A DNA stretch of 64,000 nt from JAWLAT01 sp041395325 (GTDB lineage Bacteria; Pseudomonadota; Gammaproteobacteria; Xanthomonadales; SZUA-5), in NCBI GenBank assembly GCA_041395325.1, contig JAWLAT010000019.1:30058-94057 (forward strand), read 5' to 3'. Shown here one piece after another: positions 16,906 through 25,645 of the stretch. The notes under the pieces are model-generated. The model saw only the letters and a list, made by a program, of their open reading frames with translations. It was not told the DNA's origin and searched no databases. The translations under genes were made by a program, and so were the position numbers. How positions within the stretch are numbered: the stretch's first letter is position 1; the number at the start of each line of letters is the position of its first letter.

Positions 16906-17754
16906 ATGCGGATCGCCTTTCTCGCAGCCGAGTACCCAGACGTCCCCATTGAACGCGGGCGGGTGCGCATCGGCTCCGGTCCCGACAACGGGCTGGTGCT
17001 CGACGCGCGCAGCGGCATCCTGCCAATGCATCTGCAGATCGACGTCGATGGACGCCGCGGGATCGTACTGGCCGTGCTCGATCCGGACGCACGCGTCTGG
17101 GTGAATGGCCGGCCGGTACACGAAAAGGCACTGTTGCGAACCGGTGATCTGGTGGTGGCCGGTCAGGTGCGCATGCAGATCCGCGGCGATGAGGATCCGC
17201 AGCCTGCGCCGGGCAAGGGGCTGGAGGGCACCAAGGCCTCCGCGCTGGGCCCGACCACGCCACTGCTGCGCGGCGTGGCCGGACAGTACGTCGGTCGAAT
17301 GATCTATCTGCAGGGCGAAACGCAGGTCGGCAACAGCGAGACGGCCCAATTGCAGTTGGACAGCGCCGATGCGCCGGCAAAATGGCTGCGCGTCGAGGCC
17401 CGCCAGGGGCAGTTGGCGCTGTACGTCGCCGACGGCGCTCCGGCCGTGGGCGTCAATGGTGTGGATGTGCGCAGCGCGTTGCTGCAGTCCGGCGACCAGG
17501 TTGCCATTGGCCAGGATCGCTTCGTCATCGAGGCGCCAGGCTGGAGTGCGCAGGCCGAGCGCCCGAGCGTGGCGCATACCCAGGTCGTATCACCCATCGT
17601 GCGCCCCCCGGCAGCGGCAGGCGTGGCGATCGCCGACGCGGGGGCGTCATCGGAGACAGCCGGCGAGGCGACCGTCGACTGGATCATCCTCGCTGCAGCG
17701 ATCGTGACCATTGTTGCGCTCGGAACCCTGGTCTATTTGCAGTTCTGGGGTTAG
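16906..17754 (+). CDS. Twin FHA-domain protein with C-terminal membrane anchor
   Basis: A 282-residue protein with two FHA-like folds, at about residues 5-88 ('RVRIGSGPDNGLVLDARS', 'VWVNGRPV', 'LRTGDLVVAG') and about 125-215 ('ETQVGNSETAQLQLDS', 'VGVNGVDV', 'LQSGDQVAIG'). A linker and one TM segment ('WIILAAAIVTIVALGTLVYL') sit at the extreme C-terminus. FHA domains bind phosphothreonine, so this is the probable partner of the Ser/Thr kinase encoded in the same unit. The canonical FHA His is weak in both copies, so phosphopeptide binding is not certain. It converges on msrQ with a 4-base overlap of stop codons. Confidence 0.75.
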   Translation: MRIAFLAAEYPDVPIERGRVRIGSGPDNGLVLDARSGILPMHLQIDVDGRRGIVLAVLDPDARVWVNGRPVHEKALLRTGDLVVAGQVRMQIRGDEDPQPAPGKGLEGTKASALGPTTPLLRGVAGQYVGRMIYLQGETQVGNSETAQLQLDSADAPAKWLRVEARQGQLALYVADGAPAVGVNGVDVRSALLQSGDQVAIGQDRFVIEAPGWSAQAERPSVAHTQVVSPIVRPPAAAGVAIADAGASSETAGEATVDWIILAAAIVTIVALGTLVYLQFWG

Positions 17755-18344
17755 GGCCCAGGCTGCAGTTTGCGGCTCCGGGCCAGCATCAGCACGGCAT
17801 AAAGCCCCAGGAAGAACAGCGGCCATCGCAGATCGGCCTTGACCAGCCACAGGTAGTGCAGACAAGCGAGCGCACCAATCAGGTAGACCGCCTGATGCAG
17901 TCGCTTCCAGCGTCGGCCCAGGCGCCGCACCATCCGCTGATTGGAAGTGAGCGCCAACGGCAGCAACAGCAGCCAGGCCAGCAGGCCGACGGTGATGTAG
18001 GGCCGTTCAAGCACGTCGGTGAGAAAGTGACGCCAGTCCACGCCCAGATCGAGCAGCAGATAGATCAGCAGGTGGATCGAGGCGTAGAAGAAGGCCCAAA
18101 GCCCCAGCTGCCGCCGAATGCGCAGGAAGCCTGTCCAGCCGGTCCAACGCCTGAGCGGTGTCATCGACAGCGAAGCGAACAGGGCATAGAGCGCCCAGGA
18201 ACCGCTCTGGTGCGTCAACCAGGCCACCGGGTCGGCACCCAGGCCATCGTGTGTGGCCAACCAGATCCAAACCAGTGTCGGGCAGGCCATCAGCGCAAAG
18301 CAGAGCAGCCGCCAGGCGACCGTGGCGTTCAATTGAGTCTGCAC
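17751..18344 (-). CDS. msrQ: MsrQ (YedZ), haem-binding membrane subunit of the MsrPQ methionine sulfoxide reductase
   Basis: A 197-residue integral membrane protein with five to six hydrophobic helices. It shows the family motifs 'HQSGSWALYALFASLSMTPLR', 'RRQLGLWAFFYASIHLLIYL' (haem-ligand His) and 'RRWKRLHQAVYLIGALACLHYLW' (two His). It passes electrons from the quinone pool to MsrP, which repairs oxidised methionine in periplasmic proteins. It begins four bases after the msrP stop, so the two form an msrPQ operon. The length is typical of the family. Confidence 0.92.
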   Translation of the reverse strand: MQTQLNATVAWRLLCFALMACPTLVWIWLATHDGLGADPVAWLTHQSGSWALYALFASLSMTPLRRWTGWTGFLRIRRQLGLWAFFYASIHLLIYLLLDLGVDWRHFLTDVLERPYITVGLLAWLLLLPLALTSNQRMVRRLGRRWKRLHQAVYLIGALACLHYLWLVKADLRWPLFFLGLYAVLMLARSRKLQPGP

Positions 18345-18348
18345 GGGA

Positions 18349-19335
18349 TCAGAAGTAGCGCCGCAGATCCATGTTGGCGTACAGCGACGCCACCTGCTCG
18401 GCGTAGCCGTTGAAGGGCAGGGTGTCGATGCGGCTGGCGAACAAGCGGGACGCGCCCGAGCCGCTGAGGCGGCGCTCGCTGGCCTGACTCCAGCGTGGAT
18501 GATCGACCGCCGGATTGACGTTGGCGTAGAAGCCGTATTCCTGCGGCGCTGACAGATTCCAGCTGGTGTCCGGCTGGCGTTCGCTGAAGTGCAGGCGAAC
18601 GATCCCCTTGATCCCCTTGAAACCGTATTTCCACGGCACGATCAGGCGCAGCGGCGCACCATTCTGATTGGGGAGCTGGCGCCCATACATGCCCACCACC
18701 AGCAGGGTCAGCGGGTGCATGGCCTCATCCATCCGCAGGCCTTCCTGGTACGGCCAGCGCAGGACGTCATAGCGCTGGCCAGGCATCCGGATCGCGTCCT
18801 TGAGCCCGTAGAAGCCGACGAACTTGGCCCGACTGGTGGGGCGTGCCGCCTCGATCACCCTGGCCAGCGGAATGCCGACCCAGGGAATGACCATCGACCA
18901 GGCCTCGACACAGCGCATCCGGTAGATCCGCTCCTCCAACTGAAATGGGGCGATGTAGTCATCCAGATCGTAGTGACCGGAGCGCTCGCACTCGCCCGTG
19001 ATTTGCAGCTGCCAGGGTCGGGGCTGGAAGTCCCCCGCCTGGCGAGCTGGATCGGCCTTGCCGGTCCCGAATTCGTAGTAGTTGTTGTAGCTGGTGGCGT
19101 TGTCGAGGGTGGTCTGCTCCTCGCCTGTATCAAAGGCGCTGGGCCGCTGAACGTCTTGCAACAGGGGCCAGGGGGGTGGCAGGTCGACCGACGGTGCTGC
19201 GTCGTCGGCGCAGCCGCCCAGGCCGCTCAAGCCCAGTCCCAGTCCCATGCTGGCCAGCCAGCGGCGTCGGCTCAGATAGGCCGACTCTGACGTGATCTCC
19301 GAAGGGGCGATGTCGGCGGGTTGTCGAATCAGCAT
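18349..19335 (-). CDS. msrP: MsrP (YedY), periplasmic molybdopterin methionine sulfoxide reductase
   Basis: A 328-residue catalytic subunit. The start at 19335 gives a twin-arginine signal ('LSRRRWLASMGLGLGLSGL'), while the longer frame adds unrelated residues that run towards serC. Motifs are 'NNYYEFGTGKADPA', 'YRMRCVEAWSMVIPWVGIPL' with the Mo-ligating Cys, 'PLTLLVVGMYG' and 'NGAPLRLIVPWKYGFKGIK'. It reduces protein-bound methionine sulfoxide after Tat export as a folded cofactor-containing enzyme. The 134-base gap to serC must hold two divergent promoters. No HOCl-responsive regulator is adjacent. Confidence 0.93.
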   Translation of the reverse strand: MLIRQPADIAPSEITSESAYLSRRRWLASMGLGLGLSGLGGCADDAAPSVDLPPPWPLLQDVQRPSAFDTGEEQTTLDNATSYNNYYEFGTGKADPARQAGDFQPRPWQLQITGECERSGHYDLDDYIAPFQLEERIYRMRCVEAWSMVIPWVGIPLARVIEAARPTSRAKFVGFYGLKDAIRMPGQRYDVLRWPYQEGLRMDEAMHPLTLLVVGMYGRQLPNQNGAPLRLIVPWKYGFKGIKGIVRLHFSERQPDTSWNLSAPQEYGFYANVNPAVDHPRWSQASERRLSGSGASRLFASRIDTLPFNGYAEQVASLYANMDLRRYF

Positions 19336-19469
19336 CAGTCGGCACCAGCGTGGTTGTTGGCAAATGGGACCGCCTGCAGTCGCATCTGATTGCAGGAAGC
19401 ACCGCCTGCCGATGGGCAGCGATGTTGCGCTGCGGCATAATGCCGACCCCGCCATTCACCGGAGCCCCC

Positions 19470-20540
19470 GTGAGCAGAGCCTTCAACTTCAGCGCAGGTC
19501 CCGCAATTCTGCCCGAGAGTGTGCTGCAGCAGGCCCAGCAGGAACTGCTGGAGTGGGGTGACTGCCGGGCCTCCGTGATGGAGATCAGTCATCGCGACAA
19601 GGCCTTTGTCGACGTGGCCGCACGCGCAGAGGCCAATCTGCGCCAGCTGATGGGTATTCCCGAGAGCTACAAGGTGCTGTTCCTGCAAGGTGGCGCGACG
19701 CAGCAATTCGCCCTGATTCCCATGAACCTGTGTGCGCCGGAGCAGCAGGTGGACTTCCTGTTGACCGGTCACTGGGGCGAGAAGGCGCTGAAGGAGGCCG
19801 GCAAGGTCGTCAATACGCGGGTTTGTGGCAGCGATGCCGAGCGCGGCTATCGCGGTCTGCCTGCCGCCGAAATCGATCCGCAGGCGGCTTTCCTGCACGT
19901 CACGCCGAACGAGACCATTCATGGCGTGGAGATGCACAGCCTGCCGGACTCGCCGGTGCCGATCGTGGCCGACATGTCCAGCACGATCCTGTCGCGGCCG
20001 CTTGATGTGAGTCAGTACGGGGTGATCTATGCCGGTGCGCAGAAGAACATCGGTCCATCCGGTCTGACCGTACTGATCGTCGACGAGGCCCTGTTGGGCG
20101 AGCGCAAGCGCTCGCTGCCGGACATTTTCGACTACCGCAAGCACGCTGCCGCCGATTCGATGCTGAACACCCCACCGACCTTCGCCTGGTATCTGGCCGG
20201 GCTGGTGTTCGAATGGCTGCAGGCACAGGGCGGGCTGCAGGCGATGGGTGAGCGCAACGCGCGCAAGGCCCAGATGCTCTATGACGCCATCGACGGTTCG
20301 GACTTCTACCGCAATCCGGTCGATCCCAACGCGCGTTCCTGGATGAACGTGCCTTTCACGCTGGCCGATGACGCGCTGGACAAACCCTTCCTGGCTGGTG
20401 CCGTCGAGCGCGGGTTGCTGGGACTGAAGGGCCATCGTGCGGTGGGTGGCATGCGGGCCAGCATCTACAACGCCATGCCCGAAGCCGGCGTGCAGGCACT
20501 GGTGGACTACATGCACGAGTTCGCCGCCAGCCACGGCTAG
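19470..20540 (+). CDS. serC: Phosphoserine aminotransferase
   Basis: A 356-residue PLP enzyme that makes 3-phosphoserine (serine) and 4-phosphohydroxythreonine (pyridoxal phosphate). It starts at a GTG ('SRAFNFSAGPAILPESVL') with GGAG six bases upstream; an ATG ten codons earlier is possible but adds unconserved residues. Visible motifs are 'LFLQGGATQQF', 'THGVE'-like 'TIHGVEMHSL', 'ADMSSTILSRPLDV' and the PLP-lysine segment 'YAGAQKNIGPSGL'. It opens a serine/aromatic block that runs on to ihfB, as in other gammaproteobacteria, although gaps of 90-200 bases with GC-rich repeats suggest separate promoters. Confidence 0.95.
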   Translation: MSRAFNFSAGPAILPESVLQQAQQELLEWGDCRASVMEISHRDKAFVDVAARAEANLRQLMGIPESYKVLFLQGGATQQFALIPMNLCAPEQQVDFLLTGHWGEKALKEAGKVVNTRVCGSDAERGYRGLPAAEIDPQAAFLHVTPNETIHGVEMHSLPDSPVPIVADMSSTILSRPLDVSQYGVIYAGAQKNIGPSGLTVLIVDEALLGERKRSLPDIFDYRKHAAADSMLNTPPTFAWYLAGLVFEWLQAQGGLQAMGERNARKAQMLYDAIDGSDFYRNPVDPNARSWMNVPFTLADDALDKPFLAGAVERGLLGLKGHRAVGGMRASIYNAMPEAGVQALVDYMHEFAASHG

Positions 20541-20626
20541 ATCTTTGTCGCCGCTATTGCGGGGCTACGGGCCCCGGGGCCCAGGGCCCTCTGCTTCCTA
20601 GTCACGCTTCTCCACAGGACGTCCCC

Positions 20627-21790
20627 ATGTTCCGCATCCGTACCTTCAATGCCATCTCGCCGAACGGCCTGTCACGCCTGCCTGAAGAGCACTATCAGAT
20701 CGATGATCAGGGTGACGATCCGCACGGCGTACTGGTCCGTTCTGCCGATCTGCACGGGCAGAACTTCGGTCCATCGCTGCTGGCCGTGGCCCGAGCCGGT
20801 GCGGGCACCAACAATATTCCGATTCCAGCTCTGAGCGAGCGGGGCGTCGTGGTCTTCAACGCACCCGGCGCCAACGCCAATGCGGTCAAGGAGCTGGTGC
20901 TGGCCGGCATGCTGATGTCGATGCGCAATCTGGCCGAAGCCGCAGCCTACGTCGGTGGACTGGATCCGCAGGACGCCGAACTGGAGAAACGGGTCGAGGG
21001 CGGCAAGAAGAAGTTTGTCGGTCAGGAACTGATCGGCCGGACCCTGGGCGTCGTGGGCCTGGGTGCGATCGGTGTCAAGGTGGCCAACGCGGCCAAGGCG
21101 ATGGGCATGCGCGTGCTGGGGTTTGACCCGCATATGACCATCGAAGGGGCCTGGCAGCTGTCCAGCGAGGTCGACAAGGCCGGCAGCCTCAACGAGCTCT
21201 ATGCCCAGGCCGATTTCATCAGCTTCCACGTACCGCTGAATCCGGCAACGCGGGGTCTGTTCGCGGCCGCTTCACTGGCCGTCGCCAAGCCGGGTGTCGT
21301 TCTGCTGAACTTCGCACGCGAGGGCGTGGTTGACGCCGAGGCGCTGCACAATGGCCTGCAGAGCGGGCGCATCCAGCGCTATGTGTCCGATTTTCCGCGC
21401 GCCGATCTGATCGGTCACCCGCGGGTGCTGGCCTTCCCGCATCTGGGCGCGTCCACGCACGAGGCCGAAGAAAACTGTGCGGTCATGGTGGTCGACCAGC
21501 TGCGTGAGTTTCTGGAGCACGGCAACATCGTCAATGCGGTGAATTTCCCCAGCATGCGGCTGGCCCGCGCCGGTCATCAGCGCATCTGCATTGCCAACAA
21601 GAACAAGCCGAACATGATCGGCCAGTTGACGCACGTCATCGGCGAGAGCGAGGTCAACATCACCCAGATGCACAATGCCTCGCGTGGCGATTTTGCCTAC
21701 AACATCGTCGATGTCGACGCTGCCGTCGGCGAGAATCTGGTGACGGCTTTGCGGGCGATCGATGGCATTCTCTCGGTCCGCGTCATCTGA
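20627..21790 (+). CDS. serA: D-3-phosphoglycerate dehydrogenase with ACT domain
   Basis: A 387-residue NAD enzyme for the first step of serine synthesis. Motifs are 'RAGAGTNNIPI', the Rossmann 'LGVVGLGAIGVKVANAAKAMG', 'LLNFAREGVVDAEAL' with the active-site Arg, and 'FPHLGASTHEAEENCA' with the catalytic His. A C-terminal ACT domain ('KPNMIGQLTHVIGESEVNI') would bind serine for feedback inhibition. It is shorter than the three-domain enzymes and has 'FAREG' where many have 'ASRG'. Placing serA between serC and pheA puts both early serine steps side by side. Confidence 0.9.
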   Translation: MFRIRTFNAISPNGLSRLPEEHYQIDDQGDDPHGVLVRSADLHGQNFGPSLLAVARAGAGTNNIPIPALSERGVVVFNAPGANANAVKELVLAGMLMSMRNLAEAAAYVGGLDPQDAELEKRVEGGKKKFVGQELIGRTLGVVGLGAIGVKVANAAKAMGMRVLGFDPHMTIEGAWQLSSEVDKAGSLNELYAQADFISFHVPLNPATRGLFAAASLAVAKPGVVLLNFAREGVVDAEALHNGLQSGRIQRYVSDFPRADLIGHPRVLAFPHLGASTHEAEENCAVMVVDQLREFLEHGNIVNAVNFPSMRLARAGHQRICIANKNKPNMIGQLTHVIGESEVNITQMHNASRGDFAYNIVDVDAAVGENLVTALRAIDGILSVRVI

Positions 21791-21803
21791 CTCAAAGACC
21801 AAC

Positions 21804-22898
21804 ATGACCGACGCCAAACCGCAGGACCTGGCCCAGCTGCGCGGCCGCATTGACGACATCGACCGGCAGATCCAGAGCCTGATCACCGAGCGGGCCGGCT
21901 TTGCCCGTCAGGTGGGGCTGGCCAAGGGGCCGTTGGCCGCCGCGCTGGACTACTACCGTCCGGAGCGCGAGTCGCAGGTACTGCGCAGCGTCATCGATCG
22001 CAATGAGGGTCCGCTGAGCAACGCCGAACTGGTCCGGGTGTTTCGCGAGATCATGTCGGCCTGCCTGGCCCAGCAAAGCCCGCTGCGGATCGCGTTCCTC
22101 GGGCCCGAAGGCACCTTCAGCCAGAGTGCCGTGTTGAAGCACTTCGGGCATTCGGTGCGGGCACTGCCGCTGGGTACGCTGGACGAGGTATTTCAGGAAG
22201 TCGAAGCCGGCAATGCCGATTTCGGCGTCGTACCGGTGGAGAACTCCTCCGAAGGCGCGGTGCATCACACGCTGGATTTGTTTCCGCTGACGCGGCTGAA
22301 TATTTGCGGCGAAGTGGAACTGCGCATTCACCACAATCTGCTCAGCCATGCCACCGATCTGGGCAGCATCGAGCGGGTCTATTCGCACGCGCAGTCACTG
22401 GCACAGTGCCGCGGCTGGCTGCGCGCGCATCTGCCGCAGGCCGAGCGCATCGCGGTCAGCAGCAATGCCGAAGCGGCCCGACGCGCCCGCAACGCGCCCG
22501 AGGCGGCGGCCATCGCCGGCGAAGCCGCGGCGCAGGTCTATTCGCTGCCCATGTTGGCCGAATCCATCGAGGATCAGGCCGACAACACCACCCGTTTCCT
22601 GGTCATCGGCCGCGAGTTGATGCCGGCGACCGGCCATGACAAGACTTCGTTAATGCTCAGTGGTGGTGGGGCTCGCCCCGGCGCGCTGTACAAGCTGCTC
22701 GATCCTTTCGCCCGGCATCGCATCAACATGACTCGAATCGAATCGAGACCCTCGCGCAGCGGCAAATGGGAGTACGTCTTCTTCATCGACATCGAAGGTC
22801 ATGTCGACGACGAACTGGTGCGTCAGGCGCTGGCGGATCTAGACCCGCTGGATGGCGACGTGCGTGTGCTCGGTGCCTATCCGGTGGCGTTGCTTTGA
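21804..22898 (+). CDS. pheA: Bifunctional chorismate mutase / prephenate dehydratase (P-protein)
   Basis: A 364-residue enzyme making phenylpyruvate from chorismate. Residues about 5-90 are an AroQ chorismate mutase ('LRGRIDDIDRQIQSLITERA', then 'YRPERESQVL'). About 95-270 is prephenate dehydratase ('FLGPEGTFSQSAVLKHFG', 'VPVENSSEGAVHHTLDLF', 'NTTRFLVIG'). The C-terminal ACT domain keeps the phenylalanine-binding 'ESRPSRSGKWEYVFFID'. The start is 21804; the upstream extension overlaps the end of serA. It lies 13 bases after serA, so the two are probably cotranscribed. Confidence 0.95.
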   Translation: MTDAKPQDLAQLRGRIDDIDRQIQSLITERAGFARQVGLAKGPLAAALDYYRPERESQVLRSVIDRNEGPLSNAELVRVFREIMSACLAQQSPLRIAFLGPEGTFSQSAVLKHFGHSVRALPLGTLDEVFQEVEAGNADFGVVPVENSSEGAVHHTLDLFPLTRLNICGEVELRIHHNLLSHATDLGSIERVYSHAQSLAQCRGWLRAHLPQAERIAVSSNAEAARRARNAPEAAAIAGEAAAQVYSLPMLAESIEDQADNTTRFLVIGRELMPATGHDKTSLMLSGGGARPGALYKLLDPFARHRINMTRIESRPSRSGKWEYVFFIDIEGHVDDELVRQALADLDPLDGDVRVLGAYPVALL

Positions 22899-23065
22899 GA
22901 GGGCTCAGGGCTCAGGGCCCAGGACCTGGAATTGCGCCAGCTCGTCGGGCCGGCTCGTCGGTTCGCATCGTCATGTTGTTCGCAGGTTTTGGACTCTCGC
23001 TCCATCGAATTCTCGTCGGGCGCCTTGCTCCTGGGCCCCGGGGCCTGAGCCGTGGGCCCTCGACT
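22899..23065. repeat. GC-rich inverted-repeat element between pheA and hisC
   Basis: A tract made of GGGCTCA/GGGCCCA units starts right after the pheA stop (22899-22923). Its imperfect reverse complement lies at about 23033-23064, and roughly 110 bases of ordinary sequence lie between. The layout closely resembles the element at 7852-8015, and a shorter GGGCCC-rich tract lies at 20561-20590 after serC. It may be a local terminator or processing element, or a copy of a genome-wide repeat family. Confidence 0.5.
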
Positions 23066-23094
23066 GACTTTTTCCAATCGATCCGGACGTGGTC

Positions 23095-24228
23095 ATGACG
23101 GACCAACTCGCCCGCTGCCCGCACGGCGTTTCCCGCCTGGTCCCCTACGACCCGGGCCTGGACGCAGCCGGTGTGCGGCGTCGTTTTGGCGTGCAGCAGG
23201 TGCACGAACTTTCTGGCAACGAGAGCCACTGGGGGCCATCGCCCGCAGTCGCGGCGGCGATCCGCAGCGGGCTGGACCGGCTGGCCTATTACCCGGATCC
23301 CTGTGCATTGCAGCTGCGCCAGGCGCTGGCCGATCAGACCGGTGTGGCCATCGAAGGCCTTGTGCTGGGCAATGGCAGTCACGAGTTGCTGGTGCAGATT
23401 GGCTGCACGCTGGCCGGTCCCGGGCAGCGAGTCATCGTGCCGCGGCACGGTTTTGCGGTGTTCGCGATTGCGGCGATCCAGGCAGGGGCTGAGCTGGATG
23501 TGGCCGAGGTGCTGCCGCTGGCGCATCCCGAGGCACTGAACGCCGATCCGCAGACCCTGCTGGCTGCCCTGAGGCCGGAGACCCGGCTGATTTTCGTCGC
23601 CAATCCGAACAACCCCACCGGCTGGGGTTGGGATGCGGACAGCTTGCGAGACTTCCTGACTCAGGTCCCGCCCGAGGTGATCGTGGTGATTGACGAGGCC
23701 TACGCCGAATTTGTCGACGAGCCCGGCTGGCGCAGCGCCATCGAATTGCTGCCGTCCTTTGCCAATCTGATCGTCACGCGGACCTTCTCCAAGGCCTATG
23801 GTCTGGCCGCGCTGCGGCTGGGCTATGCGCTGATGGCACCGGCGCTGGCGGCGCTGCTGGAGCGTACCCGGCTGACCTTCAACGCCAATGCGCTGGCCCA
23901 GGCGGCGGCCGTAGCCGCCTTGCAGGATCAGGCGCATCTGCAGCGGGTCGTGGCCACAACGCGGCGGGCCAGAGCGCACTGGCAGGCCGAGTTGAGCCGG
24001 CTGGGCCTGCGTGTATTTCCCTCGCAGGGCAACTTCCTGCTGGTGGACTTCGGTCGACCAACGGCCGCCTTGTTTGAGGCATTGGCAGCGTTGGGCGTAC
24101 TGCTGCGACCGGTGGCCGGCTATGGCCTGCCGAACTGCTTGCGGATCACCGTGGCTGACGACGCAGCCCTGGCTGCCTTGATCGACGGCTTGAGTGCACA
24201 TCGGGATCTGTGGGAGCCGATGGCATGA
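23095..24228 (+). CDS. hisC: Histidinol-phosphate / aromatic aminotransferase
   Basis: A 377-residue class I/II PLP aminotransferase. Key parts are 'ELSGNESHWGPSPAV', 'YYPDPCALQLRQAL', 'GNGSHELL', 'VANPNNPTGWGWD', 'VVIDEAYAEF' and the PLP-lysine motif 'TRTFSKAYGLAALRLGYAL'. Between pheA and aroA this paralogue (hisC2 in pseudomonads) usually acts on phenylpyruvate or 4-hydroxyphenylpyruvate, though histidinol phosphate is also possible. A GTG two codons upstream (23089) is an alternative start. Its stop overlaps the aroA start (ATGA). Confidence 0.9.
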   Translation: MTDQLARCPHGVSRLVPYDPGLDAAGVRRRFGVQQVHELSGNESHWGPSPAVAAAIRSGLDRLAYYPDPCALQLRQALADQTGVAIEGLVLGNGSHELLVQIGCTLAGPGQRVIVPRHGFAVFAIAAIQAGAELDVAEVLPLAHPEALNADPQTLLAALRPETRLIFVANPNNPTGWGWDADSLRDFLTQVPPEVIVVIDEAYAEFVDEPGWRSAIELLPSFANLIVTRTFSKAYGLAALRLGYALMAPALAALLERTRLTFNANALAQAAAVAALQDQAHLQRVVATTRRARAHWQAELSRLGLRVFPSQGNFLLVDFGRPTAALFEALAALGVLLRPVAGYGLPNCLRITVADDAALAALIDGLSAHRDLWEPMA

Positions 24229-25547
24229 GCAGCGATCGCGCTGATCGGTTGGACTGGCGAGTCGAGCCCTGCGGTCCGCTGCTGGGCGAGATGGCCATCC
24301 CGGGGGACAAGTCGGTCTCGCACCGGGCAATCATGCTGGGCAGCCTGGCCGAAGGCGTCACCACGATCGACGGCTTTCTCGAAGGCGAGGACACCTTGGC
24401 GACGGCCGCCATTTTTGCGCAACTGGGTGTTCGCATCGAGGTTCCGGCGGCGCACCGACGCATCGTGCACGGCGTGGGCATGCTGGGCCTGCAGCCTACG
24501 ACCGAATCGTTGGATTGTGGCAACGCCGGCACCGCCATGCGTCTGCTGGCGGGCCTGCTTGCCGGCCAACGCTTCGATTGCGAACTCAGCGGCGATGCTT
24601 CATTGAGTCGACGGCCGATGGGCCGGGTCATCGAGCCGCTGGGATTGATGGGCGCACGCATTGACAGTCAGAGCGGACGCCCGCCATTGCGGATTCATGG
24701 CGGGCAGGCGCTGCGCGGTATTGACTATCAGCCGCCAGTGGCCAGCGCCCAGATCAAGTCGGCCTTGTTGCTGGCAGGTCTGCAGGCCAGCGGTACGACA
24801 CGGGTGCGCGAAATTCGCCCGACGCGTGACTACACCGAACGCATGTTGCAGGCCTTCGGCTGGCCTGTACGGATCGACGGGGATGCGGTCAGCGTCGAGG
24901 GTGGTGGGCATGGGCGGGGGCGCGAGCTCCGCGTGCCGGCGGATTTCTCCTCGGCGGCATTCGCCATCGTGGCAGCCGCGGTGACGCCTGGGTCGGATGT
25001 GCGCTTGCCCGCGGTGGGTGTACACGCTCGGCGTGTCGGCCTGTGGCACGCGCTGCAGGCGATGGGCGCCGACATTCAGGTCGAGAATCAGGTGCTGGCC
25101 GAAGAAGGGCCGAGGGCAGACCTGCGCATTCGGGGTGGCCGCCTGCGTGGCGTCGATGTGGCCTCTGCCTGGGTGCCGGACATGATCGATGAGTTTCCCG
25201 CGTTGTTCGTGGCGGCCGCGGCCGCCGAGGGCGTGACGCGGATTCGCGGCGCGGCTGAGCTGCGCGTCAAGGAGAGTGATCGGCTGGCAGTCATGGCCAC
25301 GGCGCTCAAACACATGGGCGTGAGACTGCAGGAGTACGAGGACGGCATCGATATCGAAGGCGGTCCCTTGCAAGGCGCGCAGATGGACAGTGCCGGCGAC
25401 CATCGCTGCGCCATGGCGTTGTGCATCGCTGCCGGACTCGCCAAGGGCGAGAGTCTCATTCGCGACTGCCGCAATGTCGATACGTCCTTCCCGGGCTTCG
25501 CCGACCACTGGAATGCCCTCGGCGGACGGATCACCACCATGAGCTAG
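24225..25547 (+). CDS. aroA: 3-phosphoshikimate 1-carboxyvinyltransferase (EPSP synthase)
   Basis: A 440-residue enzyme joining shikimate-3-phosphate and PEP. Motifs are 'IPGDKSVSHRAIMLGSLAEG', 'LDCGNAGTAMRLLAGLLAG', 'SLSRRPMGRVIEPL' and 'ELRVKESDRLAVMATALKHMG'. The start at 24225 overlaps the hisC stop by four bases; the five-codon longer frame is less likely. The glyphosate-contact segment 'GNAGTAMRLL' has the sensitive class I pattern by eye. It is the last aromatic gene of the block before cmk. Confidence 0.95.
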   Translation: MSSDRADRLDWRVEPCGPLLGEMAIPGDKSVSHRAIMLGSLAEGVTTIDGFLEGEDTLATAAIFAQLGVRIEVPAAHRRIVHGVGMLGLQPTTESLDCGNAGTAMRLLAGLLAGQRFDCELSGDASLSRRPMGRVIEPLGLMGARIDSQSGRPPLRIHGGQALRGIDYQPPVASAQIKSALLLAGLQASGTTRVREIRPTRDYTERMLQAFGWPVRIDGDAVSVEGGGHGRGRELRVPADFSSAAFAIVAAAVTPGSDVRLPAVGVHARRVGLWHALQAMGADIQVENQVLAEEGPRADLRIRGGRLRGVDVASAWVPDMIDEFPALFVAAAAAEGVTRIRGAAELRVKESDRLAVMATALKHMGVRLQEYEDGIDIEGGPLQGAQMDSAGDHRCAMALCIAAGLAKGESLIRDCRNVDTSFPGFADHWNALGGRITTMS

Positions 25548-25645
25548 CTGGCGGTCGGAACGCGGTAGACTCCGCGCCCGGCACCATGGCCCACCCGATC
25601 CAGTGTTGAGTCGGGGAATGTTGAACCCATCGGAGTAACAGCGCG

